Assembly (NCBI GenBank): GCA_001602415.1 | Contig: CP012155.1 | Coordinates: forward strand, 1,116,001 to 1,180,000 | Direction of reading: 5' to 3' | Length of the DNA stretch: 64,000 bases | Origin: Bacteroidetes bacterium UKL13-3 | GTDB lineage: Bacteria > Bacteroidota > Bacteroidia > UKL13-3 | Shown: one piece after another, positions 1 to 9,139 of the stretch | Layout: each line of letters opens with the position of its first letter | Position numbering within the stretch: the stretch's first letter is position 1 | Made by a program: the position numbers and the translations under genes | The notes under the pieces: model-generated | The model's database searches: none | What the model was told of the DNA's origin: nothing | The model's input: the letters and a program-made list of their open reading frames with translations, nothing else

Positions 1-171
1 GCAATCACTTCTTGCCACTACGGTCAGAATGAAGCTAAAGAAACTTTAGAAAGAAACGAGCAGTACAAATCTGAAAAAGCAGATTATTCTGTAAACCGTG
101 CCGGTAGTGAAGCTTCAAAAGAAGAAGCTCCTGCTACACCTGCTGTTGCCGACACAACTGCCCACAAATAA
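1..171 (+). CDS. C-terminal part of a small lipoprotein (5' end outside window)
   Basis: The frame is open from base 1 to a TAA at 169-171 and encodes 56 residues. It starts with AITSC, which fits the end of a lipobox (I-T-S before Cys). The window edge therefore probably cuts inside the signal peptide, and most of the mature protein is visible. The rest is hydrophilic and Lys/Glu/Ala-rich, ending in an Ala/Pro/Thr tail. No domain is recognised. The next gene starts 8 bases downstream on the same strand, so the two may be co-transcribed. The lipoprotein reading is an inference from one motif. Confidence 0.5.
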   Translation, partial: AITSCHYGQNEAKETLERNEQYKSEKADYSVNRAGSEASKEEAPATPAVADTTAHK

Positions 172-179
172 TTTTCCCA

Positions 180-659
180 TTGCATTCAATTGAAATAAAT
201 ACATATTCTGGTAAGGATGGTATTTATCAATCATTACTCCCTCAACTCCAAGCATTGTGTTCAGGAGAAGATAATCTTACAGCCAACCTCGCCAATATTT
301 CGGCAGCCCTCAAAGAAACCTTTAATTGGTGGTGGGTGGGTTTTTACCTTGTTCAACACAATGAATTGATTGTTGGCCCGTTTCAAGGGTCTGTTGCTTG
401 TACTCGTATTTCTTTTGGAAAAGGAGTTTGTGGCACCAGTTGGGAAAAACAGCAAACTATCATTGTGCCCAATGTGGACGAATTTCCGGGACATATAGCT
501 TGCAACAGTGCATCTAAATCTGAAATAGTTGTACCCATTATCAAAAATGGAACTGTGGTTGCCGTGTTGGATGCCGATAGTGAATTCTTGGCGCATTATG
601 ATTCCTTGGATCAACTATACTTGGAACAAATGGCCGAATTTATTGCCACACTTTTTTAG
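180..659 (+). CDS. msrC: Free methionine-(R)-sulfoxide reductase (GAF domain, MsrC/YebR type)
   Basis: This 159-residue single GAF-domain protein reduces free methionine-(R)-sulfoxide in the cytoplasm with thioredoxin as donor. The family signatures are visible: VGPFQG followed by a Cys at residue 74, GKGVCG with Cys84, and FPGHIACNSASKSEIVVP with Cys108. These are the three cysteines that form the family's catalytic and resolving set. Length is typical. The start is TTG at 180; no ATG follows before the conserved GAF region, so an upstream ATT at 171 is the only other option. It sits between a lipoprotein fragment and an MFS transporter on the same strand. Confidence 0.9.
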   Translation: MHSIEINTYSGKDGIYQSLLPQLQALCSGEDNLTANLANISAALKETFNWWWVGFYLVQHNELIVGPFQGSVACTRISFGKGVCGTSWEKQQTIIVPNVDEFPGHIACNSASKSEIVVPIIKNGTVVAVLDADSEFLAHYDSLDQLYLEQMAEFIATLF

Positions 660-700
660 TTCTTGCATTCAGTTTTTTGGCTAAATTACCTCCCTTAATT

Positions 701-1915
701 ATGGAGAAGAAGAACAGAGTTTACCTGCTTATAATGGTGGCCGCCTTAGGCTATTTCGTGGATATTTATGACCTCATTGTATTTAATGTGGTAAAGAATG
801 AAAGTCTGCAAGCACTTGGTTTTACAGGTGATGAATTGAAGAATAATGAAATCTATCTTTTCAACCTACAAATGACTGGAATGTTAATTGGCGGCATTTT
901 ATGGGGTATTTTAGGTGATAAAAAGGGACGTGTTTCGGTGTTGTTTGGTTCCATTGTTTTGTATTCCGTTGCCAATTTAGCTAATGCTTTTGTTACAACA
1001 ATTGATCAGTATGCATTTTGGCGGTTTGTTGCGGGACTTGGATTAGCGGGTGAGTTGGGAGCTGGTATCACATTGGTGAGCGAAACCATGGAAAAAGAAA
1101 AACGCGGATACGGAACGATGATTATTGTAACTTTTGGTGCATTGGGTGCAGTTGTGGCTTCATTGGTTGGAAAAGCGTTCAGTTGGCAAACCACTTATAT
1201 CGTTGGTGGTTGTATGGGATTAGCTTTACTACTATTGCGGGCTGGTGCATTTGAAAGTGGCATGTATGAGCAAGCCAAACAGAACAAGGATGTCAAAAAA
1301 GGAAATTTATTATCCTTATTTTCAACACGTTCCAATGTTTTAAAATACCTTTCTTGTATTCTTATCGGATTACCTATTTGGTTTGTTATTGGTGTTCTCA
1401 TCAATCTATCCAACCGTTTTGGGGAAGTGATAGGAGTTAGGGTTGATGTTGCTGATAGCGTAATGTATGCTTACCTGGGTTTATCCTTCGGTGATTTGTT
1501 AAGTGGTATTTTTAGTCAATGGCTAAAAAGCCGAAAGAAGGTAGTAATTGCCTATTTAGTGTTTACGTTAGTCTTGCTTTTTATATACCTCTTTGCAGGA
1601 ATTCCCGATAATTTTTATTTCAACTTTATTTGTTTCTTGTTGGGAGCAGCTACTGGATATTGGGCTTTGTTTGTTACAATAGCTTCTGAGCAGTTTGGCA
1701 CAAATATTCGATCAACAGTAACCAATACAGTGCCTAATTTTGTGAGGGGGGCGGTTGTTCCTATCACCTTAAGTTTTAAGACACTTGTTCCTTCTGTTGG
1801 AATTATTTATGCTGCTTTAATTGTTGGCACAGTTTGTATTGTCCTTGCTTTTGCGGGAATATTGTATGTGCAAGAATCTTTTTCCAAAGATTTGAATTAT
1901 TACGAATTGGATTAG
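701..1915 (+). CDS. MFS transporter (metabolite/sugar symporter-like)
   Basis: This inner-membrane major facilitator protein has about 404 residues and 12 predicted hydrophobic segments. The loop between helices 2 and 3 carries GILGDKKGR, the MFS motif A, and a related motif recurs in the second half. RFVAGLGLAGELG in helix 4 resembles the metabolite:H+ symporter and sugar porter groups. The substrate cannot be told from sequence. I chose ATG 701 (MEKKNRVYLL) over an in-frame TTG at 677, because the extra eight residues add nothing recognisable. It lies 41 bases after msrC. A long inverted repeat follows the stop codon. Confidence 0.8.
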   Translation: MEKKNRVYLLIMVAALGYFVDIYDLIVFNVVKNESLQALGFTGDELKNNEIYLFNLQMTGMLIGGILWGILGDKKGRVSVLFGSIVLYSVANLANAFVTTIDQYAFWRFVAGLGLAGELGAGITLVSETMEKEKRGYGTMIIVTFGALGAVVASLVGKAFSWQTTYIVGGCMGLALLLLRAGAFESGMYEQAKQNKDVKKGNLLSLFSTRSNVLKYLSCILIGLPIWFVIGVLINLSNRFGEVIGVRVDVADSVMYAYLGLSFGDLLSGIFSQWLKSRKKVVIAYLVFTLVLLFIYLFAGIPDNFYFNFICFLLGAATGYWALFVTIASEQFGTNIRSTVTNTVPNFVRGAVVPITLSFKTLVPSVGIIYAALIVGTVCIVLAFAGILYVQESFSKDLNYYELD

Positions 1916-1951
1916 ACGAAGAATTTAGACGAGTGTAGATTTAGATATTTT

Positions 1952-2001
1952 CAATCAATCATATAGCCAGGGGGTTAAATCCCTGGCTATATGATTGATT
2001 G
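1952..2001. terminator. Perfect 21-bp inverted repeat between convergent genes
   Basis: Bases 1952-1972 and 1981-2001 are exact reverse complements, with an 8-base loop (GGTTAAAT). The element lies between the stop of the MFS gene and the stop of the convergent Spy-like gene, where a bidirectional terminator would be expected. The stem is unusually long and lacks a clear T-tract on either side, so it could also be a mobile palindromic element. The hairpin is seen directly; its function is inferred. Confidence 0.65.
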
Positions 2002-2015
2002 AGGCATTGCAGCAA

Positions 2016-2450
2016 CTATAATATTTCCTCTTCACCTTCAATCTCCTCGCGCATTTTCATTTTCTCTTGTCGATTCTTTTTAATTTCACCTTTTTTCTCA
2101 GCTTTCATTTGCTTGTATAACTCTTGTTGTTTGCTATCTAAAATAGCCATGACTTGAGCATCCATTTTTCTCATTTGTTCTTGCATTGCTTTACGCTTTG
2201 CTTCTTTCGTTTTATCTTTATTGGCATCACGCAATGCCTTCATCTCAGTTCTATTTTGCTCGCGTAGTGATTTGAGTTTAGTTTGTTGCTCTGCGGTGAG
2301 ATTTAATCTTCCAACGGCCATTTGAAATTTTTGTTCTTGTTGAGATTTTTCGCTACCACGTTCTTGTTTTTTTCTTTGTTGGGCAGATACGGTTTGGAAG
2401 CACAAGAATAGCGCTATTGCTAGCATAAGAGACTTTGTTAGTGTTTTCAT
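2016..2450 (-). CDS. Secreted Spy/LTXXQ-like coiled-coil protein
   Basis: This small exported helical protein has about 144 residues. A signal peptide is clear (MKTLTKSLMLAIALFLCF, then SAQQ). The mature part is very rich in Lys, Glu, Gln and Met and contains LNLTAEQQTKLKSL, which matches the LTxxQ motif of Spy/CpxP periplasmic stress proteins. The remainder is predicted to be one or two long helices. ATG 2450 is preferred to 2459 because it opens directly into the signal peptide. Transcribed alone and convergent with the MFS gene. A chaperone role is inferred from the family only. Confidence 0.65.
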   Translation of the reverse strand: MKTLTKSLMLAIALFLCFQTVSAQQRKKQERGSEKSQQEQKFQMAVGRLNLTAEQQTKLKSLREQNRTEMKALRDANKDKTKEAKRKAMQEQMRKMDAQVMAILDSKQQELYKQMKAEKKGEIKKNRQEKMKMREEIEGEEEIL

Positions 2451-2542
2451 AATGGTCAAATTTGTTAGTGTGTTTATCGGATGAAAAATATGTATAAAGG
2501 TTTAATATGGGTGTAAAAATAAAGGTATCCCGAAAATTTATC

Positions 2543-2550
2543 TACTTTTG
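2543..2550 (+). promoter_or_regulatory. Bacteroidota -7 element (TAnnTTTG) upstream of mnmA
   Basis: TACTTTTG matches the TAnnTTTG -7 consensus of the Bacteroidota primary sigma factor and lies 55 bases before the mnmA ATG. No clear -33 TTTG is present at the usual spacing. A short hairpin (CAGGG, 7-base loop, CCCTG) lies between it and the start codon. Confidence 0.4.
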
Positions 2551-2605
2551 TCGTTCAATTTTAATATCAATCACCAGGGCTATTTACCCTGTAATGTTTT
2601 GACCA

Positions 2606-3706
2606 ATGAGTAAAAAAGGTAGAATCTTGGTTGCCATGAGTGGCGGCTTAGATAGCACGGTTACGGCCGTTATGTTAGCCGAAGAAGGCTATGAAGTAGT
2701 AGGCATTACCATGAAAACATGGGATTATGCATCATCGGGGAGCAGCAAAAAAGAAACAGGCTGCTGTAGTTTAGATTCGATAAACGATGCCCGCACTATT
2801 GCCGTTAAGCATGGTATTCACCACATGATTTTGGATATTCGTGATGAATTTGGCGATTTTGTCATCAACAATTTTGTAGATGAGTATATCGCAGGTCGCA
2901 CACCCAATCCATGTGTATTATGCAATACGCATATCAAGTGGGAAGCATTATTAAAACGAGCCAATCAATTGGATTGTGAGTTTATTGCCACAGGTCATTA
3001 TGCGCAGGTTCGCAAGGAAAATAACCGATATGTGGTGTCCAAAGGATTGGATGAAAATAAGGATCAATCATACGTACTGTGGGGACTTAGTCAGGCTAGT
3101 TTGGATAGAACACGTTTTCCTTTGGGGCAATTTCGCAAAACAGAAATTCGCCAAATGGCAATAGATATGGGTTATGAAGAGCTTGCTAAAAAAAGTGAAA
3201 GCTACGAAATTTGTTTTGTGCCTGATAATGATTACCGTGGGTTTTTGAAACGTAGAGTGAATGGTTTAGAAGAGAGGGTGGAAGGGGGTGATTTTGTGAC
3301 TAGAGGCGGTAAGGTTTTAGGTAAACACAGAGGATATCCGTTTTATACAGTTGGCCAACGTAAAGGACTGGAAATAGCCTTGGGAGAACCCATGTTTGTG
3401 CTAGAAATAGAACCGGAAACGAATCGTGTTATCTTAGGTAGGGAAGAAGAATTGAAACAAAAAGGAATGTGGGTTCGAGGTTTGAATATGGGTAAGTATG
3501 CAGCCATTGATTCACCTCTGGAAACCATAACAAAGGTAAGATATAAGGATCCCGGAACACTTGCTAATATTATTCAAGAAGGTGATCGTATGAAAGTGAT
3601 TTTTAACAGCGATGTGAAGGCTATTGCACCCGGACAGTCGGCTGTTTTTTACGAAGGAAATGATGTTGTGGGTGGAGGTTGGATTGAAAAAGCATTTGAT
3701 ATTTAG
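2606..3706 (+). CDS. mnmA: tRNA-specific 2-thiouridylase MnmA
   Basis: This ATP-dependent enzyme thiolates U34 of Lys, Glu and Gln tRNAs, taking sulfur from a persulfide relay. The 366-residue length is normal. The N-terminal PP-loop SGGLDS is at residues 12-17. The first catalytic Cys is in RTPNPCVLCN (Cys106) and the second in SYEICFVPDND (Cys203). GHYAQV and GLDENKDQSYVLWGL are further family signatures, and the C-terminal beta domain is present. The ATG start is unambiguous. It is transcribed on its own behind a TAnnTTTG element. Confidence 0.97.
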   Translation: MSKKGRILVAMSGGLDSTVTAVMLAEEGYEVVGITMKTWDYASSGSSKKETGCCSLDSINDARTIAVKHGIHHMILDIRDEFGDFVINNFVDEYIAGRTPNPCVLCNTHIKWEALLKRANQLDCEFIATGHYAQVRKENNRYVVSKGLDENKDQSYVLWGLSQASLDRTRFPLGQFRKTEIRQMAIDMGYEELAKKSESYEICFVPDNDYRGFLKRRVNGLEERVEGGDFVTRGGKVLGKHRGYPFYTVGQRKGLEIALGEPMFVLEIEPETNRVILGREEELKQKGMWVRGLNMGKYAAIDSPLETITKVRYKDPGTLANIIQEGDRMKVIFNSDVKAIAPGQSAVFYEGNDVVGGGWIEKAFDI

Positions 3707-3892
3707 AAGGCAGTTAATGGATCATATTTCATAGTGCACTGCTAAAAGTTGATGGATACCTCTGAAATTTCTGCCTGTTTTCAATAATCAGCAATTTTTG
3801 TTATTGGTTATCAATTTTTTGAATTGTACAGCCAAAATATATCTTTAACAAAACCTTAAATTTCGTTTATTGATAATTGAATTACTTACAAC

Positions 3893-6112
3893 ATGAGCCA
3901 CACAAAAATATTCAGTACACTATTACTATCATTAGTTGTTCATTTTTCTTGGTCGCAAAACAAATTGCTAACCATTAATGATGCTGTTTTAAAACAACGT
4001 ACTACTCTTGCACCTGATCGCTTGATGCAATTGCAGTGGATAAAAGGAGTAAATACATTTAGTTATGTGGTTAAGGTTGATGGGAAGGAGAAGATAGTTC
4101 AATACGAAGCCCAAACGGGCAAAATAGATACCGTATTTACCATTGATGATTTTGCAACAGTTTTTAAAACGTTGGAAATTGATGTTCCAGTTCCGCAGCG
4201 GTTACCTTTTTTTACTTGGATCAATAACGAGCAGTTTAGGTTTTTTTACAATAATGCGTATTACGCAATGAACATTAAAACCAAAGTGGGTAAAGCGTTA
4301 ACTAAACTTCCTAAAAATGCAGAAAATATAAACTACAATGTTGAAACTGGGAAAACAGTTTTTACACTCGAAAATAATGTTTTGATGTATGATGCAGACA
4401 CATGGATAAAAGGAGCTGGAACATCGTCACAAAAAGTTGACAACGATGTAATGATAAAGGAGAACATGCTCACAACTGATGGAACCTATGGGGTAGTTAA
4501 TGGAAAAACGGTGCACAGAAGTGAGTTTGGTATTAACGGTGGATTATTTTGGTCGCCCAAAGGCAACAAACTTGCTTACTACAAAATGTACGAAATGGCT
4601 GTAACCGATTATGAGTTGATGAATATTGAATCGAAACCGGGCACTTTTGAAAAAATAAAATACCCTATGGCTGGAGCCTCAAGTCATACAGTAAAACTTT
4701 TCGTTCAAGATTTTAGCAGTAAGCGCCAGTTTGAAGTGCTCACAAAGGCAAATCCTGATCAATATTTAACCAATATTGCTTGGTCGCCACAAGAAGATTT
4801 AATTTTTATTGCAGTTGTAAATCGTGCACAAAATGAAATGATGCTCAATCAATACGATGGTAGAAGTGGAGCATTTATCAAAACATTATTTACCGAAAAT
4901 CATCCTAAATATGTAGAACCAGAACATCCCGTGACATTTATTCCCAATGATGATGGAAAGTTTATTTGGATGAGTAAACGCGATAGTTTTAATCAACTTT
5001 ATTTATATGATTTGAGAGGAAAATTGCTTCGTCAGTTGTCAACCGGAAAGTATGATGTAACCGAGTTATTAGGATTTGATAACCAAGGTAAAACTGCATT
5101 CTACATGGGTGCAACCAACAATGGTCTGGATCGTCAATTTTTTGCGGTTGAAATTTCGTCAGGAAAAACCAAACAGTTAACTAACTCACCTGGAGTTCAT
5201 GCTGTTAATGTAAGTGCAAATGGTCAGTATTTTATTGATACCTATAGCAGTTCAACACTCCCTCGTAAAACAGTTTTAATGGATGTAAAAGGAAACGAGC
5301 TTGCTGTTCTGCTGAATGCTACCAACCCTTTGGCCGATTACAAACTTTGTGGCATGCAAATGGGAACAGTTTTAGCAGATGATAATACTACACCCTTAAA
5401 TTATCGGATGTTTTATCCTCCGCAATTTGATTCTACTAAAAAATATCCTGTAGTAGTATATATGTATGGTGGGCCACACGCCCAAATGGTTACTAATACT
5501 TGGCTTGGTGGGGCGGATATGTGGTTATATTACATGGCGCAACAAGGGTATGTAGTATATACGATCGACAATAGAGGTTCGGGAAACAGAGGACTTGATT
5601 TTGAACAAGCAACATTCCGTAACTTAGGAACTGTTGAAAGAGCCGACCAATTAAAAGGTGTTGCATTTTTAAAAAAACAAAAATATATTGACTCAACACG
5701 TATGGGAGTTTTCGGATGGAGTTTTGGCGGCTTTATGAGTATTGGTATGATGACCAGAACAGATGCTTTTAAAGTTGGAGTTGCCGGTGGACCAGTTATT
5801 GATTGGAGCTGTTACGAAATTATGTATACCGAGCGATACATGGATAAACCGCAAGAAAATCCAGACGGTTATAAAGATGCTGATTTAACCAATTACGTTA
5901 AAAACCTAAAAGGTAAGTTGATGTTGATTCACGGAACAGATGACGATGTGGTATTGTGGCAACACAGTTTAAAATACATCAAAAAATGTGTAGATGAAGG
6001 AGTGCAGGTTGATTATTTTGTTTATCCCGACCACAAACACAATGTGTTGGGCAAGGATAGAGTGCACTTAATGCAAAAAGTTACCGACTATTTAAATGCA
6101 GGTTTAAAATAA
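3893..6112 (+). CDS. Secreted S9B dipeptidyl peptidase IV family protein
   Basis: This serine peptidase of 739 residues is predicted to remove Xaa-Pro or related dipeptides in the periplasm or at the surface. A signal peptide (IFSTLLLSLVVHFSWSQ) precedes a beta-propeller N-terminal half (about 40-500) and an alpha/beta-hydrolase half. The nucleophile is Ser610 in GWSFGG. The acid is probably Asp684 in HGTDDDVV and the base is His716 in YPDHKHNVLG. Length and order match the DPP4 family. The exact specificity cannot be read from sequence. It is convergent with the decayed two-component gene, with 7 bases between stops. Confidence 0.93.
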   Translation: MSHTKIFSTLLLSLVVHFSWSQNKLLTINDAVLKQRTTLAPDRLMQLQWIKGVNTFSYVVKVDGKEKIVQYEAQTGKIDTVFTIDDFATVFKTLEIDVPVPQRLPFFTWINNEQFRFFYNNAYYAMNIKTKVGKALTKLPKNAENINYNVETGKTVFTLENNVLMYDADTWIKGAGTSSQKVDNDVMIKENMLTTDGTYGVVNGKTVHRSEFGINGGLFWSPKGNKLAYYKMYEMAVTDYELMNIESKPGTFEKIKYPMAGASSHTVKLFVQDFSSKRQFEVLTKANPDQYLTNIAWSPQEDLIFIAVVNRAQNEMMLNQYDGRSGAFIKTLFTENHPKYVEPEHPVTFIPNDDGKFIWMSKRDSFNQLYLYDLRGKLLRQLSTGKYDVTELLGFDNQGKTAFYMGATNNGLDRQFFAVEISSGKTKQLTNSPGVHAVNVSANGQYFIDTYSSSTLPRKTVLMDVKGNELAVLLNATNPLADYKLCGMQMGTVLADDNTTPLNYRMFYPPQFDSTKKYPVVVYMYGGPHAQMVTNTWLGGADMWLYYMAQQGYVVYTIDNRGSGNRGLDFEQATFRNLGTVERADQLKGVAFLKKQKYIDSTRMGVFGWSFGGFMSIGMMTRTDAFKVGVAGGPVIDWSCYEIMYTERYMDKPQENPDGYKDADLTNYVKNLKGKLMLIHGTDDDVVLWQHSLKYIKKCVDEGVQVDYFVYPDHKHNVLGKDRVHLMQKVTDYLNAGLK

Positions 6113-6119
6113 ACAACAA

Positions 6120-7334
6120 CTAACTTGTTTTGATAGAAGGGAGGCAAAATTTTAAAGTTGTGCCATTTTCAACTTCAGAAGAGATCGTGAGTTTTCCTTT
6201 GTGCCATTCAGTGATGCGTTTAACAAGCGATAGTCCAATGCCATGCCCAGTTATGTTGCGAGTGTCATTTCCTCTGTAAAAGGGTTCGAAAATATGTGGT
6301 AAATCTACCTCTGTAATACCTACACCTTCGTCAATAAACGAAAGGCAAATAGTATTTTGTTCAGTTGTTACGTTTATGGTTACTTTGTTGTTAGGTGAGA
6401 ATTTGCAACCATTATCCATTAGGTTGATAAATGCTGATTTTAGCAAACTAACATCTCCGTAGCAATAAATTGACTCTTGCAGTTCAATTGCTTCATGCAC
6501 TCGGATATCAATAGTGAAATTGGGTTTACCTTTAGTTAATTCAGTCTGAGCGTCAATCAGTATATCCAAAATAGGTAATGGGTAAAAAGCACGCATGGGA
6601 AAATCCGCATTCGCCTTTGCCAGATCTTGAAGCGCATTGAGTAAACCAATATTGTTGTTGATATCATCATTCAATGATTGCAGGATTTTCTGGTATTCTT
6701 GGGTTGAACGCTCTTTTAATAATGCTACTTGAATTTGTCCTTTCATGGATGTTAAAGGCGTTCGAAACTCGTGTGAGGCGTTCGAAACAAAATCTTTTTC
6801 TACCTCAAATGCTCGCTCAAGGCGATCGAGCATTTTATTCTTGAGAAAGTATTCAAGCAATAAGAATTCTTTAGCGGTAAGGTTTATATTTTTTCCATTA
6901 CGGGTTACTACTTTTTTATCTAAGTCCATTGCAAGATCGGCAATGGATAAAATAAGCATGTCGGGTTCTTTTGTAGGGGATCTTTTACATAGAGCCCTTA
7001 TGCGGGCGAGCAATTCCTTAAACTCAAATGGCTTTACCAAATAATCATCGGCACCGGCATCCAATCCTATTACCTTATCATCTGTTGTGCCAAGAGCGGA
7101 GAGCATTAAAATAGGAGTGGTTACACCTTTTTCGCGAATTTGTTTACATAAATCAAGACCATTAATATATGGCATTAAAATATCCATAATAATGATGTCG
7201 TATGAGTGTTCAGTGGCCATTTTTTAGCCGAAATGACCATCGTATACTACGGTTGTTTTGTGTTGTTCTTCTTCAAGACCTTCTTTTATGAAGGCCGCAA
7301 CTTTGGGATCATCTTCAATAACCAGTATATTCAT
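6120..7334 (-). pseudogene. Decayed two-component system: response regulator collapsed onto histidine kinase, with nonsense codon
   Basis: Reading from ATG 7334, an OmpR-type receiver begins normally (MNILVIEDDPKVAAFIKEG) and is stopped by an in-frame TAA at 7226-7224. It continues in the same frame with the phosphoacceptor region (IIIMDILMP) and VKPF. The winged-helix DNA-binding domain is cut after LTAKEFLLLEYFLKNK (about 6836). There it joins directly to the end of a HAMP/start of a HisKA domain (MLDRLERAFEVEKDF). The kinase then continues with SNASHEFRTP (H-box), NLMDNGCKFSP (N-box), DEGVGI and GHGIGLSLV. Most of the DNA-binding domain and the kinase's sensor and membrane part are missing. 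An open frame from ATG 7220 still spans 366 codons. The two lesions make normal function unlikely. Confidence 0.85.
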
Positions 7335-7413
7335 CCCATTGTCTTGGGTTGCTTGCTAAAGTAGGATAAATAAACCTAACGAGGTTGTTTAAGAATGTAA
7401 TTTTAATGAGCTT

Positions 7414-7755
7414 TTAACCGCCAGCCTTCTTGGCTTTGTAACCTTGTTTGGTTAGGTAAGCTAAAATTTTATCTCTTAAGTCGCCCTGTATCAAAATTTC
7501 ACCATCTTTAATTGAACCTCCAACACCACATATTTTTTTGATTGAAGAGCCTAAAGTTGTTAAATCGCTTTCCGAACCGATAAACCCTGTGATGCGTGAA
7601 ACAAGTTTGCCACCACCTTTACGGTCGAGGAAAAGTTTTAAATTTTGTTGTTGAGCAGGGAGAGTTGTTGTATCCTCTTCCTGCTCATATTTGTATTCAA
7701 AATCATTGCTGGTGGAGTATACAACACCATCCTTATTTTTATTTTTGTTGCTCAT
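7414..7755 (-). CDS. yciH: Sui1/eIF1-like translation factor (YciH family)
   Basis: This small basic protein of 113 residues has an SUI1 domain in its C-terminal two thirds. The family core is clear: [14 protein letters not shown], then LKK-like [24 protein letters not shown], and the final [11 protein letters not shown]. eIF1 and YciH bind the small ribosomal subunit and affect start-codon selection, but the bacterial role is not essential. The N-terminal 45 residues are hydrophilic and variable. It is 35 bases downstream of rhlE on the same strand, which fits a shared RNA-related operon. Confidence 0.88.
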   Translation of the reverse strand: MSNKNKNKDGVVYSTSNDFEYKYEQEEDTTTLPAQQQNLKLFLDRKGGGKLVSRITGFIGSESDLTTLGSSIKKICGVGGSIKDGEILIQGDLRDKILAYLTKQGYKAKKAGG

Positions 7756-7790
7756 ATTTAAAGGTGTTAGGTTTAAACGTTGAGTATTAT

Positions 7791-9074
7791 TTAACGGGTA
7801 CCTCTTCTAAATGGCTTTCTGTCTCTATCCTTAGATGCAGCGTTTGCTTGTTGCGGTCTTTTGCGGTCATTACTTCTTGCACCACCTTCTGCTCTTCGTT
7901 CTTGTTGTTGTTTTGGTGCAGGTGTTGGATTAAAGTCTTTCATCGGATAGTCATGATCCTCTATTACCGGTAAGGCCTTACCAATTAATTTTTGAATGTC
8001 TTTTAAGTACGGTTTTTCTTCTGCATCGCAAAACGAGTAGGCAACCCCATTTGCTCCTGCTCTTCCAGTTCTACCAATTCGGTGAACATAGGTTTCGGGA
8101 ACGTTTGGCATTTCATAATTGATAACATGCGAAAGATTATCTACATCAATTCCACGTGCTGCGATATCTGTTGCAATAAGTGTACGAATTTTTCCGGCTT
8201 TAAAATCACTGAGTGCATGTTGACGAGCATTCTGGGATTTATCACCATGAATGGCAGCCACTTTAAATCCATGTTTCACTAAGTCACGAGCAATGCGGTC
8301 GCAACCATGTTTGGTGCGTGCAAATACCAACACACTTTTCATGTCTTGATTTTTTAACAAATCAATGAGCAACAATTTTTTGTTTCCTTTATCTACAAAA
8401 TACACTCCTTGTTGAATGGTATCTGCTGTTGATGAAACAGGAGTAACTTCAACTCTTGTTGGATTATGAAGGATGGTATCTGCTAATTTGGTAATTACAT
8501 CGGGCATGGTTGCCGAGAAAAATAATGACTGGCGCTGACGAGGTAATTTGGTTAATACCTTTTTTACATCATGCACAAATCCCATATCCAACATACGATC
8601 GGCTTCATCCAAAACAAAAAACTTGATATGGTTGAGGTCAACAAATCCCTGGTTCATCAAATCCAGTAAGCGTCCGGGAGTAGCTATCAAAATATCAATA
8701 CCATATTTTAAGGCATTGGTTTGCCCATGTTGTGAAACACCACCGAAAATAACAGCATGTTTTAAGCCTGTGTATTTACCATAGGCCGCAAAACTTTCAC
8801 CAATTTGAATAGCTAACTCGCGGGTTGGGGTTAAAATGAGTGTTGATGTTAATTTACGCTTCCGTTCGGTTTCGCGTGAATTGTAAAGCAATTGAATAAT
8901 TGGAATAGCAAATGCTGCTGTTTTTCCTGTGCCTGTTTGGGCGCATCCCAATAAATCTTTTCCTTGCAATAATGGTGGTATAGCTTGTTGCTGAATAGGA
9001 GTTGGGGTTTCGTATCCTTCTTCGTGCAATGCTTTAAGTATAGGATCAATTAAGTTTAATTCTGAAAATTTCAT
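7791..9074 (-). CDS. rhlE: DEAD-box RNA helicase, RhlE-like
   Basis: This ATP-dependent RNA helicase has about 427 residues. In order it carries the Q motif ([10 protein letters not shown]), motif I AQTGTGKT (residues 45-52), [13 protein letters not shown], motif [11 protein letters not shown], motif III FSATMP, and the second RecA domain with [13 protein letters not shown] and [11 protein letters not shown] basic Arg/Lys/Gln-rich tail of about 50 residues follows, typical of RhlE proteins that help remodel ribosomal RNA. ATG 9074 (MKFSELNL) is preferred to 9113, since the extra 13 residues precede the family start and would cover the promoter. It leads the yciH gene. Confidence 0.93.
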   Translation of the reverse strand: MKFSELNLIDPILKALHEEGYETPTPIQQQAIPPLLQGKDLLGCAQTGTGKTAAFAIPIIQLLYNSRETERKRKLTSTLILTPTRELAIQIGESFAAYGKYTGLKHAVIFGGVSQHGQTNALKYGIDILIATPGRLLDLMNQGFVDLNHIKFFVLDEADRMLDMGFVHDVKKVLTKLPRQRQSLFFSATMPDVITKLADTILHNPTRVEVTPVSSTADTIQQGVYFVDKGNKKLLLIDLLKNQDMKSVLVFARTKHGCDRIARDLVKHGFKVAAIHGDKSQNARQHALSDFKAGKIRTLIATDIAARGIDVDNLSHVINYEMPNVPETYVHRIGRTGRAGANGVAYSFCDAEEKPYLKDIQKLIGKALPVIEDHDYPMKDFNPTPAPKQQQERRAEGGARSNDRKRPQQANAASKDRDRKPFRRGTR

Positions 9075-9090
9075 GTTAATAAATAAGCTA

Positions 9091-9098
9091 CAAATGTA
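9091..9098 (-). promoter_or_regulatory. TAnnTTTG -7 element for rhlE
   Basis: On the minus strand, TACATTTG (9098 to 9091) matches the Bacteroidota -7 consensus and ends 17 bases before the rhlE ATG. The -33 region has only a weak TTTC match. It supports the ATG at 9074 over the longer reading. Confidence 0.45.
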
Positions 9099-9139
9099 GG
9101 CTTTATTTATCATGAAACGGTTATTGTTGGCATGTTCAG

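Noticed and set aside
2571-2600. Riboswitch before mnmA
   Set aside because: Only a 5-bp hairpin (CAGGG/CCCTG) is present; no known riboswitch core is recognisable.
6120-7220. Functional hybrid histidine kinase
   Set aside because: Receiver-first order with a cut winged helix, no sensor part and an upstream in-frame stop fits deletion of an rr-hk pair much better.
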